Counted from the stretch's first letter, positions 23,315 to 31,714 are shown. The stretch: DNA of 34,478 nucleotides from Streptosporangiaceae bacterium (GCA_019245115.1 JAFARZ010000210.1:1-34478), one strand, 5' to 3'. A program made the numbers and translations. Notes: a model not told the origin generated them from the sequence alone.

Positions 23315-24190
23315 GTGCCCGGCAAGCAGCTGACCGTCGTGTCCTTTAACACGCGGGGGATCCCGGTCACAGGCTCACGCCTGGCCATGCGGTACGCGGC
23401 GATCGGCGCGGAGCTCGAGGCCGGGGACGCTGATGTCGTCTGTTTCCAGGAGATATTCACCTACTGGCATCTGCGTCTGCTGGCGCGGCGGATGCGCTCA
23501 TTCCGGCATGTGAGCTACTTGCCGTCGGTGGCCGCCCCGGCGGGGGGTCTGGTGACGTTTTCGCGGCTGCCGGTGTCCGCGCCGGTTTACCGCGGGTTCG
23601 GCATCCCGCCGCGGGCTCCCGGTATCTCCGGGCTGACCCGGCTCCAGGCGTGGATGAAAGGCGCCCTGGTGGTCCGGCTGCGCGGTCCCGGTCTGTGCGT
23701 GGTCAACACGCATCCCGTCGCCAACAGGGACGGCGACTGGTCGGAGCAGAACCGGTTCTACGCTGTGCACCGCGCCCAGCTTGATGCCCTCACCCGTGCC
23801 GTCCGTGCGGTTCCGGCCCCGGTCGTGGTGTGCGGGGACTTCAACATCGCCCGCGACAGTTCGCTGTTCGGCAGGTTCGTGGCCAGCGCGGGGCTGGCCG
23901 ATGCCTTCGAGGGCCGCTGCCCGGCGACGTTCCGGGCCGAGTACCTCCCGGCCGGCGCTACGCCGCACTGCATCGACTTCATCCTGACCTCCGCGGGGGT
24001 CAGGGCGGAATCCGCTACGGCGCTGTTCACCGGTAAGGTGCCGCTGCCCGGCGGCCCGGGATACCTCTCAGACCATCTGGGGCTGTGCGCCACGCTGTTG
24101 TTCAGCGCCGGCCGCCCGGACGGGAAAGCTCCTGATGGGCGGCTGCCTGCCGGGCGGCCCGGCGGCGGCGCACCAGGTGCCGTGCGATGA
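23315..24190 (+). CDS. Endonuclease/exonuclease/phosphatase-fold protein
   Basis: A protein of about 291 residues with the EEP metal and active-site motifs in order: VVSFNTRG (Asn), VVCFQEIF (Glu), CVVNTHPVAN (His), VVVCGDFNIARD (Asp and Asn), HCIDFILTS (Asp) and the final SDHLGL (Asp-His). The family cleaves phosphodiester bonds in DNA, RNA, phosphoinositides or sphingomyelin; the substrate cannot be assigned. No signal peptide is seen. The last 26 residues are Gly/Pro/Arg-rich and overlap the convergent DedA gene by 89 bases. Start moved from ATG 23309 to GTG 23315 on promoter grounds; the two differ by two residues. Confidence 0.85.
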   Translation: MPGKQLTVVSFNTRGIPVTGSRLAMRYAAIGAELEAGDADVVCFQEIFTYWHLRLLARRMRSFRHVSYLPSVAAPAGGLVTFSRLPVSAPVYRGFGIPPRAPGISGLTRLQAWMKGALVVRLRGPGLCVVNTHPVANRDGDWSEQNRFYAVHRAQLDALTRAVRAVPAPVVVCGDFNIARDSSLFGRFVASAGLADAFEGRCPATFRAEYLPAGATPHCIDFILTSAGVRAESATALFTGKVPLPGGPGYLSDHLGLCATLLFSAGRPDGKAPDGRLPAGRPGGGAPGAVR

Positions 24191-24773
24191 GGGCGAGGAT
24201 CACCACGCCGGCGGCGATAAGCGCGTAGAGGGAGTAGCGGGTGATCTGCGCGTAGATGGTGCCGATGTGCCGCCCGGCCAGGTCGCCCACGCTGGCCCAC
24301 AGCCCGACCCACAGCGCGGCACCCAGGGCGTTGTAGGCCAGGAACTTCCGCCAGGGCATGCCGGTGATCCCGGCGATGATGCCGTTGGCCTGCCGCACCA
24401 CTTCCAGGAACCGGGCGATGGTGACCACCCAGCCGCCGTGCCGGGTGAAGAAATCCTGGGCCTTGTCCAGCCGTTCGGCCGTCAGCAGCACGTACTTGCC
24501 CCAGCGGAGGACCAGCGCCCGCCCGCCGAGCCGGCCGATCAGGTAGCCGATGTTGTCCCCGATGACCGCGGCAGCGAACGCCACGACCCCGACCGCGACG
24601 ATGTTCAGCCGCCCTGCCCCGGCATAGACGGCCCCGGCGATCAGGACGGTTTCCCCGGGCACGGGGATGCCGAAGTCTTCGAGCAGGACCAGCCCGCCGA
24701 TGGCCAGGTATCCCCAGTGGTTCAGCAGCGGGGCCAGCGAGGCGAGGATCCCCGGCAGCGGCGGCCCGGTCAT
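24102..24773 (-). CDS. DedA-family membrane protein
   Basis: A 223-residue protein with the VTT/DedA layout: a re-entrant first segment with LVLLEDFGIPVPGETVLIAG (29-48, the family E-x-x-x-P-x-P-x-E motif), membrane helices, the cytoplasmic FTRHGGWVVTIARFLEVVRQ and AGITGMPWRKFLAYNALGAALW, and a last helix (YALIAAGVVILALIARHL) with a basic tail. DedA proteins move lipids (for example undecaprenyl phosphate or phosphatidylethanolamine) across the membrane; which one is not shown. The ATG at 24773 has no clear ribosome-binding site. The gap 24774-24924 holds nothing I can name. Confidence 0.9.
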   Translation of the reverse strand: MTGPPLPGILASLAPLLNHWGYLAIGGLVLLEDFGIPVPGETVLIAGAVYAGAGRLNIVAVGVVAFAAAVIGDNIGYLIGRLGGRALVLRWGKYVLLTAERLDKAQDFFTRHGGWVVTIARFLEVVRQANGIIAGITGMPWRKFLAYNALGAALWVGLWASVGDLAGRHIGTIYAQITRYSLYALIAAGVVILALIARHLVRRRRAARQAAAHQELSRPGGRR

Positions 24774-24924
24774 GACCGCGGCCGCCGCTGCCAGGGGATC
24801 GGGATAGGACCGGCCGCGGCCGGTCTGGCCGTGTCGTGCCGGATCATCGTCACTCGTCTCTTCCCCCGGCTGGCTGGCGCCGGACTGTCAGCAGGGCCTG
24901 AACCTCTACGCCAGAGTAGAAATC

Positions 24925-25851
24925 CTACGAGACCGCCCGGAACAGCAGGTCGGCCACTCCGGTGGTCGTCTCGGCCCGCATGTAGCGCACCCCCGTCGCG
25001 GCGCAGCGCGCGGACAGCGCCTCGCACCGGGCCTCGAACCGTTCGGCGTAGCGCCGCCGGAGTGCGGGCGTCACGCCCACGACAACAACCTCGCCGGTCT
25101 CGCTGTCCCGCAGCTCGACGGTGCCCCCCGCTCCCAAAGCCGGAGCCGGATCGGCGTCACGAGGATCGATCACGTGCAGGATCGTGCCGGAAGAGCCGAG
25201 CCAGTCCACCGCCTCGTCCTGCTCGCCTGGCATGAACAGGTCGCTGAGCAGGACCGCGAAGCCGGGACCGGCCTCCGGAAGGCGGCCCGCGCGCACGCTG
25301 TCCGCGAGCTGGGTACCGCCGCCGGATGGCAGCCACTCCAGGTCGTCGAGCAGCCTGCCCACTGCGCCGCGGCCGGACAGCACCGGCAGCGGCCACGCCG
25401 TGCCGTCGGCGAGCGCGCAGATCCGCACCGCGTCGGAGTGCAGCAGGGCCACCGCGCCGAACGCGGCGGCGAGCCGCTTCGCGTACCGCAGCTTGCGGTG
25501 CCCGGGGACCGTCATCGAGCGGCTGCAGTCCACCAGCAGCGTCAGCGTGAGGCCCTCGTGAGCGGACGAGGTGCGGACGAACAGCTCGTCAAGCCGCGCG
25601 TAGGCGTTCCAGTCGATCAGCGCCACGTCGTCGCCCGGCTGGTAGCCACGGTAGTCGGTGAGCTCGGCGAATTGGGCGCGCGGGGCCCCGGGGTGCGCCC
25701 CTTCGAGCACGCCCATGATCGTCGCGAGGCTGTCCAGGCTGAGCAGCTCCAGCTGGCTGAGCAGCGCCGAGTCGAGCAGCGGCCCGGTTCCGCCGGAGCG
25801 CTCAGGGCGAGGCTTCGCCAACGCTGGCCAGCGCCGCGGCGACCAGGTCAT
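24925..25851 (-). CDS. DUF58 (von Willebrand A-like) protein
   Basis: A 308-residue protein with the DUF58 signature YRGYQPGDDVALIDWNAYAR, LDELFVR, followed by a VWA-like fold with a MIDAS-type LLVDCSRSM. DUF58 proteins are usually encoded next to MoxR AAA+ ATPases and are thought to act together in assembly or metal loading of enzyme complexes. Its start overlaps the moxR 3' end by 50 bases, so translation is coupled. No membrane helix is visible, unlike many DUF58 proteins. Third gene of the leftward regulator-MoxR-DUF58 operon facing the quinoprotein operon. Confidence 0.85.
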   Translation of the reverse strand: MTWSPRRWPALAKPRPERSGGTGPLLDSALLSQLELLSLDSLATIMGVLEGAHPGAPRAQFAELTDYRGYQPGDDVALIDWNAYARLDELFVRTSSAHEGLTLTLLVDCSRSMTVPGHRKLRYAKRLAAAFGAVALLHSDAVRICALADGTAWPLPVLSGRGAVGRLLDDLEWLPSGGGTQLADSVRAGRLPEAGPGFAVLLSDLFMPGEQDEAVDWLGSSGTILHVIDPRDADPAPALGAGGTVELRDSETGEVVVVGVTPALRRRYAERFEARCEALSARCAATGVRYMRAETTTGVADLLFRAVS

Positions 25852-26773
25852 CGGGTGAAACCCCCTCCCGCTGGCCCTCCAGGCTCAGCAGCACGCGATG
25901 CCGGAGCGCCTGCGGCGCGACCGCCCTGATGTCACGGAACGCGAGGCTGAGCCGGCCGTCGAGCAGCGCGGTGGCCCGGCCGGCCAGGCACAGTGCCTGG
26001 GCGCCGCGCGGGCTCGGGCCATAGCGGACGAAGCTGCGTACCTTCCCCGACGCGCTCGGGTGCCGCGGGTCGAGGGCGAGCACGAGCCGGCCCGCGTAGT
26101 CGGCGACGTGCGGCGCCATCGGAACCGCGTGCACGAGGCGGATCATGTCGCTCAGCACGCCCGGCTCGGTGACCTGCGCCGGCTGCGCCGGACCCGCGTC
26201 CCGGAGCACGATGTCGCGCAGTTCGTCGCGCCCCGGTGGGGTGAAGTGCAGCTTGAGCATGAACCGATCCAGTTGTGCTTCCGGTAGTGGAAAGGTACCA
26301 TGTGTCTCAATAGGATTCTGAGTAGCCAGTACACAGAACGGCTGTGGTACTTCCCTTGTGACACCTGCGATGGTCACCGTGCGCTCTTGCATCGCCTCGA
26401 GCAGGGCGCTCTGCGTCTTGGGCGTTGCCCGGTTGAGTTCGTCCGCCAGCAGCAGGCTGGTGAAGACGGGTCCGGGCTGGAAGATGATCGTCATCTCGCC
26501 GCCCGGCGAGCGGGTGAGCACGTTGGTGCCGGTGATATCGGCTGGCATCAGGTCCGGCGTGAACTGGATCCGGCCGGACGGCAGCCCGGCCGCGGCGGCG
26601 AACGCACGCACCAGGCTGGTCTTGCCGAGGCCCGGCATGCCTTCGAGCAGTGCGTGCCGGTCGGCCAGCAGACAGCGGAGCACGCCGTCCACCGCTTCGT
26701 CCTGGCCGACGATGACCTTGCTCACCTGCTCGCGGATGTCGCTGGCGAGCTGCTGGAATTGGTCGGTGTCCAA
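25802..26773 (-). CDS. moxR: MoxR-type AAA+ ATPase
   Basis: A 323-residue AAA+ protein: Walker A EGMPGLGKTS (44-53), FTPDLMPADITGTNV, Walker B SLLLADELNRATPKTQSALL, sensor 1 CVLATQNPIETHGTFPLPEA and sensor 2 region SPRGAQALCLAGRA. MoxR ATPases act as chaperones that insert metal or cofactor into enzymes; the founding member belongs to a methanol-oxidation locus. Position beside a PQQ-dehydrogenase operon supports such a role, by inference. It starts 3 bases after the regulator stop. A stretch at about 26264-26367, which encodes the conserved sensor 1 region, has unusually A/T-rich third codon positions. Confidence 0.9.
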   Translation of the reverse strand: MDTDQFQQLASDIREQVSKVIVGQDEAVDGVLRCLLADRHALLEGMPGLGKTSLVRAFAAAAGLPSGRIQFTPDLMPADITGTNVLTRSPGGEMTIIFQPGPVFTSLLLADELNRATPKTQSALLEAMQERTVTIAGVTREVPQPFCVLATQNPIETHGTFPLPEAQLDRFMLKLHFTPPGRDELRDIVLRDAGPAQPAQVTEPGVLSDMIRLVHAVPMAPHVADYAGRLVLALDPRHPSASGKVRSFVRYGPSPRGAQALCLAGRATALLDGRLSLAFRDIRAVAPQALRHRVLLSLEGQREGVSPDDLVAAALASVGEASP

Positions 26774-26776
26774 TGG

Positions 26777-28228
26777 TCATACGCCCAGCGCCCGCCGCAG
26801 GACCGGGGCGTGCCGGCGCGAGACCGGGACTGTCTCGTGCGTGCGCACCTCGGTGATCAGGTACAACGAGCCCTTGAACCCCTGGTCGATCTCCTTGATC
26901 CGGCGCAGGTTGACCAGGAACCGGCGGTGTACTCGCAGGAAGCCGCAACCGTCCAGCTCGTGCTCGAGGTTGTCCAGGCCGTGCGCGTTCGCGCGCAGCC
27001 TTCCCTGGTCGGTCGCCAGCCAGACGATGTTCCCGTCCGATTCGGCGTAGCGGATCTCCCGCAGCGCGAGCACGACGAGGCGGTCGTCGCGCCGGGCGAT
27101 GACCCGGCCGGGCAGCCGGGAGGCAAGCGGCTCGGATTCGGGTGTGTCGACCGGGTCGCCGTCGGCTGACCCGCCGGTGAGCAGGAGGCCGATCATCTGG
27201 TGTGACTGGAAGACCGGGGAGACGCTCACCGGGAGCGGTGCCTGTATGAAGGGTATGTAGACGCGCGTCGAACCCGTCCAGTGCGGATCGTAGCGGGCCT
27301 TTCTGGTCGCGTGCTGGGCGAGCCCGGCCAGCTCGCGCACCTGGGAGACCCAGCGGCTGGCCGGGTCGGCGGCCGGGGTCCGTGACGGCACGCCGAACAG
27401 CAGGCCGGCCTCGTCGTTCGCGATGACCACCCGGCCGGCCATGTCCACTGCCGCGACCGGCCCCTGGGCGCCCGCCGCGGCCCGGGCGAAGGCGGCGACG
27501 AGCTCGATGCCGCTCTGCCGTTCGCGCTTGCGGAGGATCGCCTGCACGGTGGCGGCGTTCTGCCGCAGCCATCCGGCCAGCCGGACCGGAATCTCGGGGC
27601 CGCGCAGCGACACGTTGAGTACCGCGATGGCCTTGTCGGTGGCGGCGTCGCGGATCGCCACCCCGGCACACGCCCAGCCGTGGAACCCTTGGCACCAGTG
27701 CTCGGCGCCTTCCACGATCACCGGCTGGTGGCATTCGAGGGCGGTTCCCATCCCGTTGGTCCCCGTGGTCCACTCCGGCCAGGCGGACCATGGCGCGAGG
27801 TTGCTCTCCTCGGCCAGGCCGAGCGTCTTCCGGTCGCCCCACGTCGCGAGGATGCGGCCGTCGGAATCTGTCACCGTGATGATCCCGCCGAGCGCCTCGG
27901 CGTCGGTCGCGGCCATCGCCGCGGCCCCGCCCAGCTCGGCGAACACGGTGCCGTGCAGCAGCGAGTGCTCGCCCTGGCCCGGCCCTTCGCCCGGCGCGGG
28001 CGGCGCCTGGGCCAGGTGCGGGTCGACCTGGTACTGCTCCCGGCAGCGATACCAGGACGCGAGTATTTCGGGGCGCACTCCCCGGATGGTGTCTTCGCCG
28101 CTCACGAAGCGCTCCCAGGCGCTCAACGTGGCCCCGCTGGATTGGCCTGGGCCTCCGGCCGCGGCGTTCGTGGCGCCCCCGTTCGTAGTGGCAGAGGCGT
28201 CGTTCGTTAGTCCTGCTGTGCCGTTCAT
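26777..28228 (-). CDS. GAF-sensor LytTR transcriptional regulator
   Basis: A 483-residue protein. Residues about 50-215 resemble the sensor of AcoR-like regulators: EILASWYRCREQYQVDPHLA, then a GAF domain with WTTGTNGMGTALECHQPV and EHWCQGFHGWACAGVAIRDA. A middle PAS-like region follows. AcoR proteins would then have a sigma-54 AAA+ domain; here the last 105 residues are instead a LytTR DNA-binding domain (REIRYAESDGNIVWLATDQG, then LRVHRRFLVNLRRIKEIDQG). ATG at 28228 chosen over 28315: GGAAG lies 5-6 bases upstream and the longer version adds unlike residues. A 29-base repeat copy encodes linker residues about 22-31. Probably controls the divergent dehydrogenase operon. Confidence 0.8.
   Translation of the reverse strand: MNGTAGLTNDASATTNGGATNAAAGGPGQSSGATLSAWERFVSGEDTIRGVRPEILASWYRCREQYQVDPHLAQAPPAPGEGPGQGEHSLLHGTVFAELGGAAAMAATDAEALGGIITVTDSDGRILATWGDRKTLGLAEESNLAPWSAWPEWTTGTNGMGTALECHQPVIVEGAEHWCQGFHGWACAGVAIRDAATDKAIAVLNVSLRGPEIPVRLAGWLRQNAATVQAILRKRERQSGIELVAAFARAAAGAQGPVAAVDMAGRVVIANDEAGLLFGVPSRTPAADPASRWVSQVRELAGLAQHATRKARYDPHWTGSTRVYIPFIQAPLPVSVSPVFQSHQMIGLLLTGGSADGDPVDTPESEPLASRLPGRVIARRDDRLVVLALREIRYAESDGNIVWLATDQGRLRANAHGLDNLEHELDGCGFLRVHRRFLVNLRRIKEIDQGFKGSLYLITEVRTHETVPVSRRHAPVLRRALGV
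28136..28164 (-). repeat. Dispersed repeat copy 1, in the regulator gene
   Basis: On the minus strand this matches the unit at 31747-31836 in 28 of 29 bases. It encodes AAAGGPGQSS-like linker residues near the N-terminus of the regulator. Confidence 0.85.
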
Positions 28229-28249
28229 CCTGCTTCCGTTGGCGGGAGA

Positions 28250-28281
28250 TGTTCGAGCAATGAGAATTTGTGTCGAAACAT
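28250..28281. promoter_or_regulatory. Inverted repeat in the divergent regulator/dehydrogenase gap
   Basis: TGTTCGA (28250-28256) and TCGAAACA (28274-28281) form a gapped inverted repeat in the 114-base intergenic region. GACTC/GAGTC (28297-28301/28305-28309) is a second, shorter one. Either may be an operator. Confidence 0.3.
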
Positions 28282-28342
28282 GATCGGAAACGACGGACTC
28301 ACCGAGTCTAACCATTCGGACGAAAAGGGTCTAGAGGGAGAA

Positions 28343-29476
28343 ATGCGCGCAGTTGTCTATCTGAGGCCATTCGAGGTGGCTGTCGAGGATGTGCCCGAGC
28401 CGAAGCTCCAGCACCCCGATGACGTGATCGTGCGGGTCACCTCGACCTGCATTTGCGGCTCTGACCTGCACATGTACGAGGGACGGACTGCCGCCGAGCC
28501 GGGCATCGTATTCGGGCACGAGAACCTCGGCACCATCGAGGAGGCCGGACCCGGCGTGACCAGTCTGGCTGTCGGCGACCGCGTCGTCATGCCATTCAAC
28601 GTGGCTTGCGGATTCTGCAAGAATTGCCTGGCAGGCTTCACGGGATTCTGCCTGACGGTGAATCCGGGGTTCGCCGGCGGCGCGTACGGCTATGTCGCGA
28701 TGGGCCCATATCCAGGCGGGCAGGCCGAGTATCTGCGGGTTCCCTACGCCGATTTCAACTGCCTGAAGCTGCCGCCGGGAACCGAGCACGAGGCCGACTA
28801 TGCCCTGCTCGCGGACATCTTCCCCACCGGCTATCACGGCTGTGAGCTGGCCGATGTGCGGCCGGGCGAGACGGTCGCCGTCTACGGCGCGGGGCCGGTC
28901 GGCCTGATGGCCGCCTACTCCGCGCTGCTACGCGGCGCGAGCACGGTGTTCTCCGTCGACCGGGTGCCGGAGCGGATGGCCAAGGCCCAGTCCATCGGCG
29001 CGGTGCCGATCGACTTCACCGCCGGAGACCCGGCGGCGCAGATCAGGGACCTGACCGGCGGCGAAGGCGCCGACAAGGGTGTCGACGCCGTCGGCTACCA
29101 GGCGCAGGGGCATAACGGCGAGGCGGAGGAACCGGCCGTGGTGCTCAACGCGCTGGTGGAATCCGTCCGGCCGACGGGCGCGCTCGGCGTACCCGGGCTG
29201 TACGTGCCGTCCGACCCGGGCGGGGTCGACGAGGCGGCCAAGCGCGGTCAGCTCCTGGTCTCCATCGGCAAGCTCTTCGAGAAGGGCCTGCGGGTGGGGA
29301 CCGGCCAGGCCAACGTCAAACGCTACAACCGGCAGCTGCGCGACCTGATCACGGCCGGGCGGGCCCAGCCTTCGTTCGTCGTTTCGCACGAGCTTCCGCT
29401 CGCCGACGCGCCGGACGCGTACCGCAAGTTCGACCGTCGCGTTGACGGCTACACCAAGGTCATCCTCCGCCCGTGA
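28343..29476 (+). CDS. Zinc-dependent formaldehyde/alcohol dehydrogenase (FdhA-like)
   Basis: A 377-residue medium-chain dehydrogenase. Catalytic zinc ligands: C38 in CICGSDLHMYEG, H59 in VFGHENLG and probably the Asp in LLADIFPTGYHG. Structural zinc: C89, C92, C95 and C103 (CGFCKNCLAGFTGFC). NAD-binding GAGPVG lies in VAVYGAGPVGLMAAYSALLR. The long insertions and the LADIFPTGYHG motif fit glutathione-independent formaldehyde dehydrogenases, which oxidise aldehydes with tightly bound NAD. ATG at 28343 follows GAGGGAG closely. It overlaps the next gene by 4 bases. In this operon it could oxidise the aldehyde made by the quinoproteins. Confidence 0.86.
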   Translation: MRAVVYLRPFEVAVEDVPEPKLQHPDDVIVRVTSTCICGSDLHMYEGRTAAEPGIVFGHENLGTIEEAGPGVTSLAVGDRVVMPFNVACGFCKNCLAGFTGFCLTVNPGFAGGAYGYVAMGPYPGGQAEYLRVPYADFNCLKLPPGTEHEADYALLADIFPTGYHGCELADVRPGETVAVYGAGPVGLMAAYSALLRGASTVFSVDRVPERMAKAQSIGAVPIDFTAGDPAAQIRDLTGGEGADKGVDAVGYQAQGHNGEAEEPAVVLNALVESVRPTGALGVPGLYVPSDPGGVDEAAKRGQLLVSIGKLFEKGLRVGTGQANVKRYNRQLRDLITAGRAQPSFVVSHELPLADAPDAYRKFDRRVDGYTKVILRP

Positions 29477-31155
29477 ACAGGCATAAGAGGCTGGTGATGG
29501 CGCTCGCGCTCACCGTGGTCGCCGGGGTGGCCGTGGCGTGTAGCGGCGGAACGCCGGGACGTTCGTTCAAATCGGGAGCTTTGCTGGATGCGGGCGTGCG
29601 GGTTGGCGCAGGAGCGGCCGGGACTACCTGGCCGGTCTTCGGCGGCGGCACCGACAACACGCGGTTCTCCGCGCTCAGCCAGATCAACACCGGGAACGTC
29701 GGCCACCTCGGGGTTGCCTGGAGCGCGCCGCTCGGCCGGTACTCCTCGCTCAGCGAGGACTACCCGGTGATGACCGGCCGCACGCTGTACGTCAGCTCGA
29801 GCACGGACGAGGTGATGGCGTACGACGCGGTCACCGGGGCCCGCACCTGGGCATACGCGCCGCAGGTCGACTTCACGCTGTCCCGCGGCGTTGGCGGTTA
29901 CGGTGTCACGGTCAACCGGGGCGTCGCGGTCAGCGGCGGCAACGTGTACCTGCTCACCTTCGACGACCACCTCCAGGCGCTGAGTCAGGCCACCGGTGAG
30001 GAGCTGTGGTCCAACGTCGTCGCCGACGCGCACACCGGGGCCTACGAGACCAGCGCCCCCACGGTGTGGCAGAAGCTGGTGTTCGGCGGGGACTCCGGGT
30101 CGGAGGACGGCGTCCGGGGATTCGTCGCCGCGTACGACGCCGGCACGGGCAGCCAGGTGTGGCGGTTCTGGACCGTGCCCGCACCCGGTCAGGGCTGGGT
30201 GCCCAAGGGACCGCACGGCGGCGGCACGATCTACATGCCGCCGACCATCGATACCAGCTCCGGCTTGCTCTACGCCGGTACCGGCAACCCGTCGCCCACC
30301 ATCGTCGGCACCAGCCGGCCCGGGCCGGACCTGTACACCGACTCGATCCTCGCGCTGGACGCGCGGACCGGAAAGCTGGCCTGGTACCACCAGCAGGTCG
30401 CGCACGACCTGTGGGACTACGACGCCGCGTCGCCGGTGATGGTCTTCGACGCCGTGCTGGGTGGCAAGAAGGTGCGGGCGGTCGCCGAGGCGGGCAAGAG
30501 CGGCTATTTCTTTGTCCTCGACGCCGCGACCGGCAGGAACCTCTTCCCGCCGGTGCCGTTCGTGACGCAGAAACACAGCCCGCCGACCGCCGAGGGCGTG
30601 CTGGAGTGCCCGGGCTCGCTGGGCGGCGCCCAGTACGGCCCGTCGGCGTTCAGCCCGGTCACGCGCGCGGCTTACGTCACGGGGCTGAACGTGTGCATGA
30701 CCCTCAAGGTCGGGCCGGCCAGCCCCGGCACGGGGGAGAAGGACTTCGGCGGCACCAGCAGCATCCCGCCGGGGCTGCCGCAGACCGGAACCGTCACGGC
30801 CGTTGACACCGGCACCGGGCATGTCTTGTGGGCCAGGACGCTGCCCGCGCCGATGATCGGCGGGGCGACCGCGACCGCGGGCGGCCTGGTGTTCGCGGGC
30901 GACGCACACGGCACCCTCTACGCGTTTGACGCGCGGACCGGCGAGCAGGTGTGGCACGCCTACCTCGGGCTCGCCATTGGCGCGGCGCCCATCGTCTACT
31001 CGGTCGGCGGCACGGAGTACCTCGCGCTGGTCGTTGGCGGCTCGCCGCTGAGCGCCAACTTCGGCTGGGGCAACGTCGGGGCCAGGATCGTGGTGCTGAA
31101 GCTCGGGGGATCGCGGATCACCCCCTATCCGCCCGCCGGCGGCAGCGGTGCGTAG
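29473..31155 (+). CDS. PQQ-type quinoprotein dehydrogenase, lipoprotein
   Basis: A 560-residue protein with a lipoprotein signal (basic KHKR-like start, hydrophobic core, lipobox VAVAC, C23) and the eight-bladed quinoprotein pattern of repeated DA-x-TG-x-x-W blades. Active-site positions by comparison with methanol dehydrogenases: E211 (GSEDGVRGF), N272 (GTGNPSP), catalytic D315 and D317 in HDLWDYDAAS. The Cys-Cys vicinal pair seen in true alcohol dehydrogenases is absent (GGYGVTVNRG at that place), so it may be a divergent alcohol, aldose or other quinoprotein. GTG start overlaps the dehydrogenase stop by 4 bases; a downstream ATG (29497) would lose the basic n-region. Outer face of the cell membrane. 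Confidence 0.85.
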   Translation: MNRHKRLVMALALTVVAGVAVACSGGTPGRSFKSGALLDAGVRVGAGAAGTTWPVFGGGTDNTRFSALSQINTGNVGHLGVAWSAPLGRYSSLSEDYPVMTGRTLYVSSSTDEVMAYDAVTGARTWAYAPQVDFTLSRGVGGYGVTVNRGVAVSGGNVYLLTFDDHLQALSQATGEELWSNVVADAHTGAYETSAPTVWQKLVFGGDSGSEDGVRGFVAAYDAGTGSQVWRFWTVPAPGQGWVPKGPHGGGTIYMPPTIDTSSGLLYAGTGNPSPTIVGTSRPGPDLYTDSILALDARTGKLAWYHQQVAHDLWDYDAASPVMVFDAVLGGKKVRAVAEAGKSGYFFVLDAATGRNLFPPVPFVTQKHSPPTAEGVLECPGSLGGAQYGPSAFSPVTRAAYVTGLNVCMTLKVGPASPGTGEKDFGGTSSIPPGLPQTGTVTAVDTGTGHVLWARTLPAPMIGGATATAGGLVFAGDAHGTLYAFDARTGEQVWHAYLGLAIGAAPIVYSVGGTEYLALVVGGSPLSANFGWGNVGARIVVLKLGGSRITPYPPAGGSGA

Positions 31156-31675
31156 GGTCCTGGCCCGCGCGGCCGCGGTGACGGTGGCGGGGGCGGTCCT
31201 GGCGGCCGGGGCCTGCTCCGGCGGTTCACCCGCGGCGTCTAATTTGCCTGGGCCTCCTGCCGCGGCGCGGCCCAGCGCGCCTTCGGCCGCCCCGGGCTGG
31301 CCCATGGCACGCCAGCAGTGGCTGGGCCGGTACCGGATGACCTGGTCGAGCGACCCGTCGTTCGCCCGGTCTGGCCTGCTGACCTTGTTCCTGCGGCCGG
31401 TCACCAAACCCAAGGTGACGGTGGTCCCGAGCGGGATCATGTCTGTTTTCGGAGGCGACGCGACAACGGTGCTCTACCTCACCAGGTTCGGGCACCTGGG
31501 GTCGCGCGCCGTGGCCGACGTGAACGTCGGCGTGTTCACGTCGCCGCCGGTCGGCGCCGTCCAGCTCACCACGTTCAGTGTCGCCAGCCACACGCTGACG
31601 CTGGTGTTCTCGGCGTCCGCCAGCCGCCCGGTGGAGATGCGCTTCGTGAGGTATTCCGCCGACCCGCACCCATGA
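31148..31675 (+). CDS. Small lipoprotein following quinoprotein 1
   Basis: A 175-residue protein of no named family. Signal: MRRVLARAAAVTVAG, core and lipobox with Cys (AAGAC then SGGSP). A Pro/Ala linker carries a copy of the dispersed repeat. The mature part is strand-rich and begins QQWLGRYRMTW, ending SRPVEMRFVRYSA. GTG start overlaps the upstream stop by 8 bases. The protein after quinoprotein 2 has a similar size and opening (QFFGSYKLTS), so these may be matched accessory subunits. Similarity is weak and judged by eye. Confidence 0.6.
   Translation: MRRVLARAAAVTVAGAVLAAGACSGGSPAASNLPGPPAAARPSAPSAAPGWPMARQQWLGRYRMTWSSDPSFARSGLLTLFLRPVTKPKVTVVPSGIMSVFGGDATTVLYLTRFGHLGSRAVADVNVGVFTSPPVGAVQLTTFSVASHTLTLVFSASASRPVEMRFVRYSADPHP
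31241..31265 (-). repeat. Dispersed repeat copy 2, in the small lipoprotein gene
   Basis: On the minus strand 23 of 25 bases match the unit at 31747-31836. Read in the gene's direction it encodes NLPGPPAAA in the linker just after the lipobox cysteine. Confidence 0.75.
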
Positions 31676-31714
31676 TTCACGCCATCCGTGGCCAACAGAG
31701 AGGCGATGCAGCCA

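Noticed and set aside
26307..27842. 511-residue minus-strand frame spanning moxR and the regulator
   Set aside because: Arg/Pro/Gly-rich shadow crossing two real genes that have clear motifs in another frame.
29449..31440. 663-residue open frame antisense to quinoprotein 1
   Set aside because: Long antisense frames are common in high-GC genes; this one is Arg/Gly/Val-rich without motifs, while the sense frame has a lipobox and all quinoprotein ligands.
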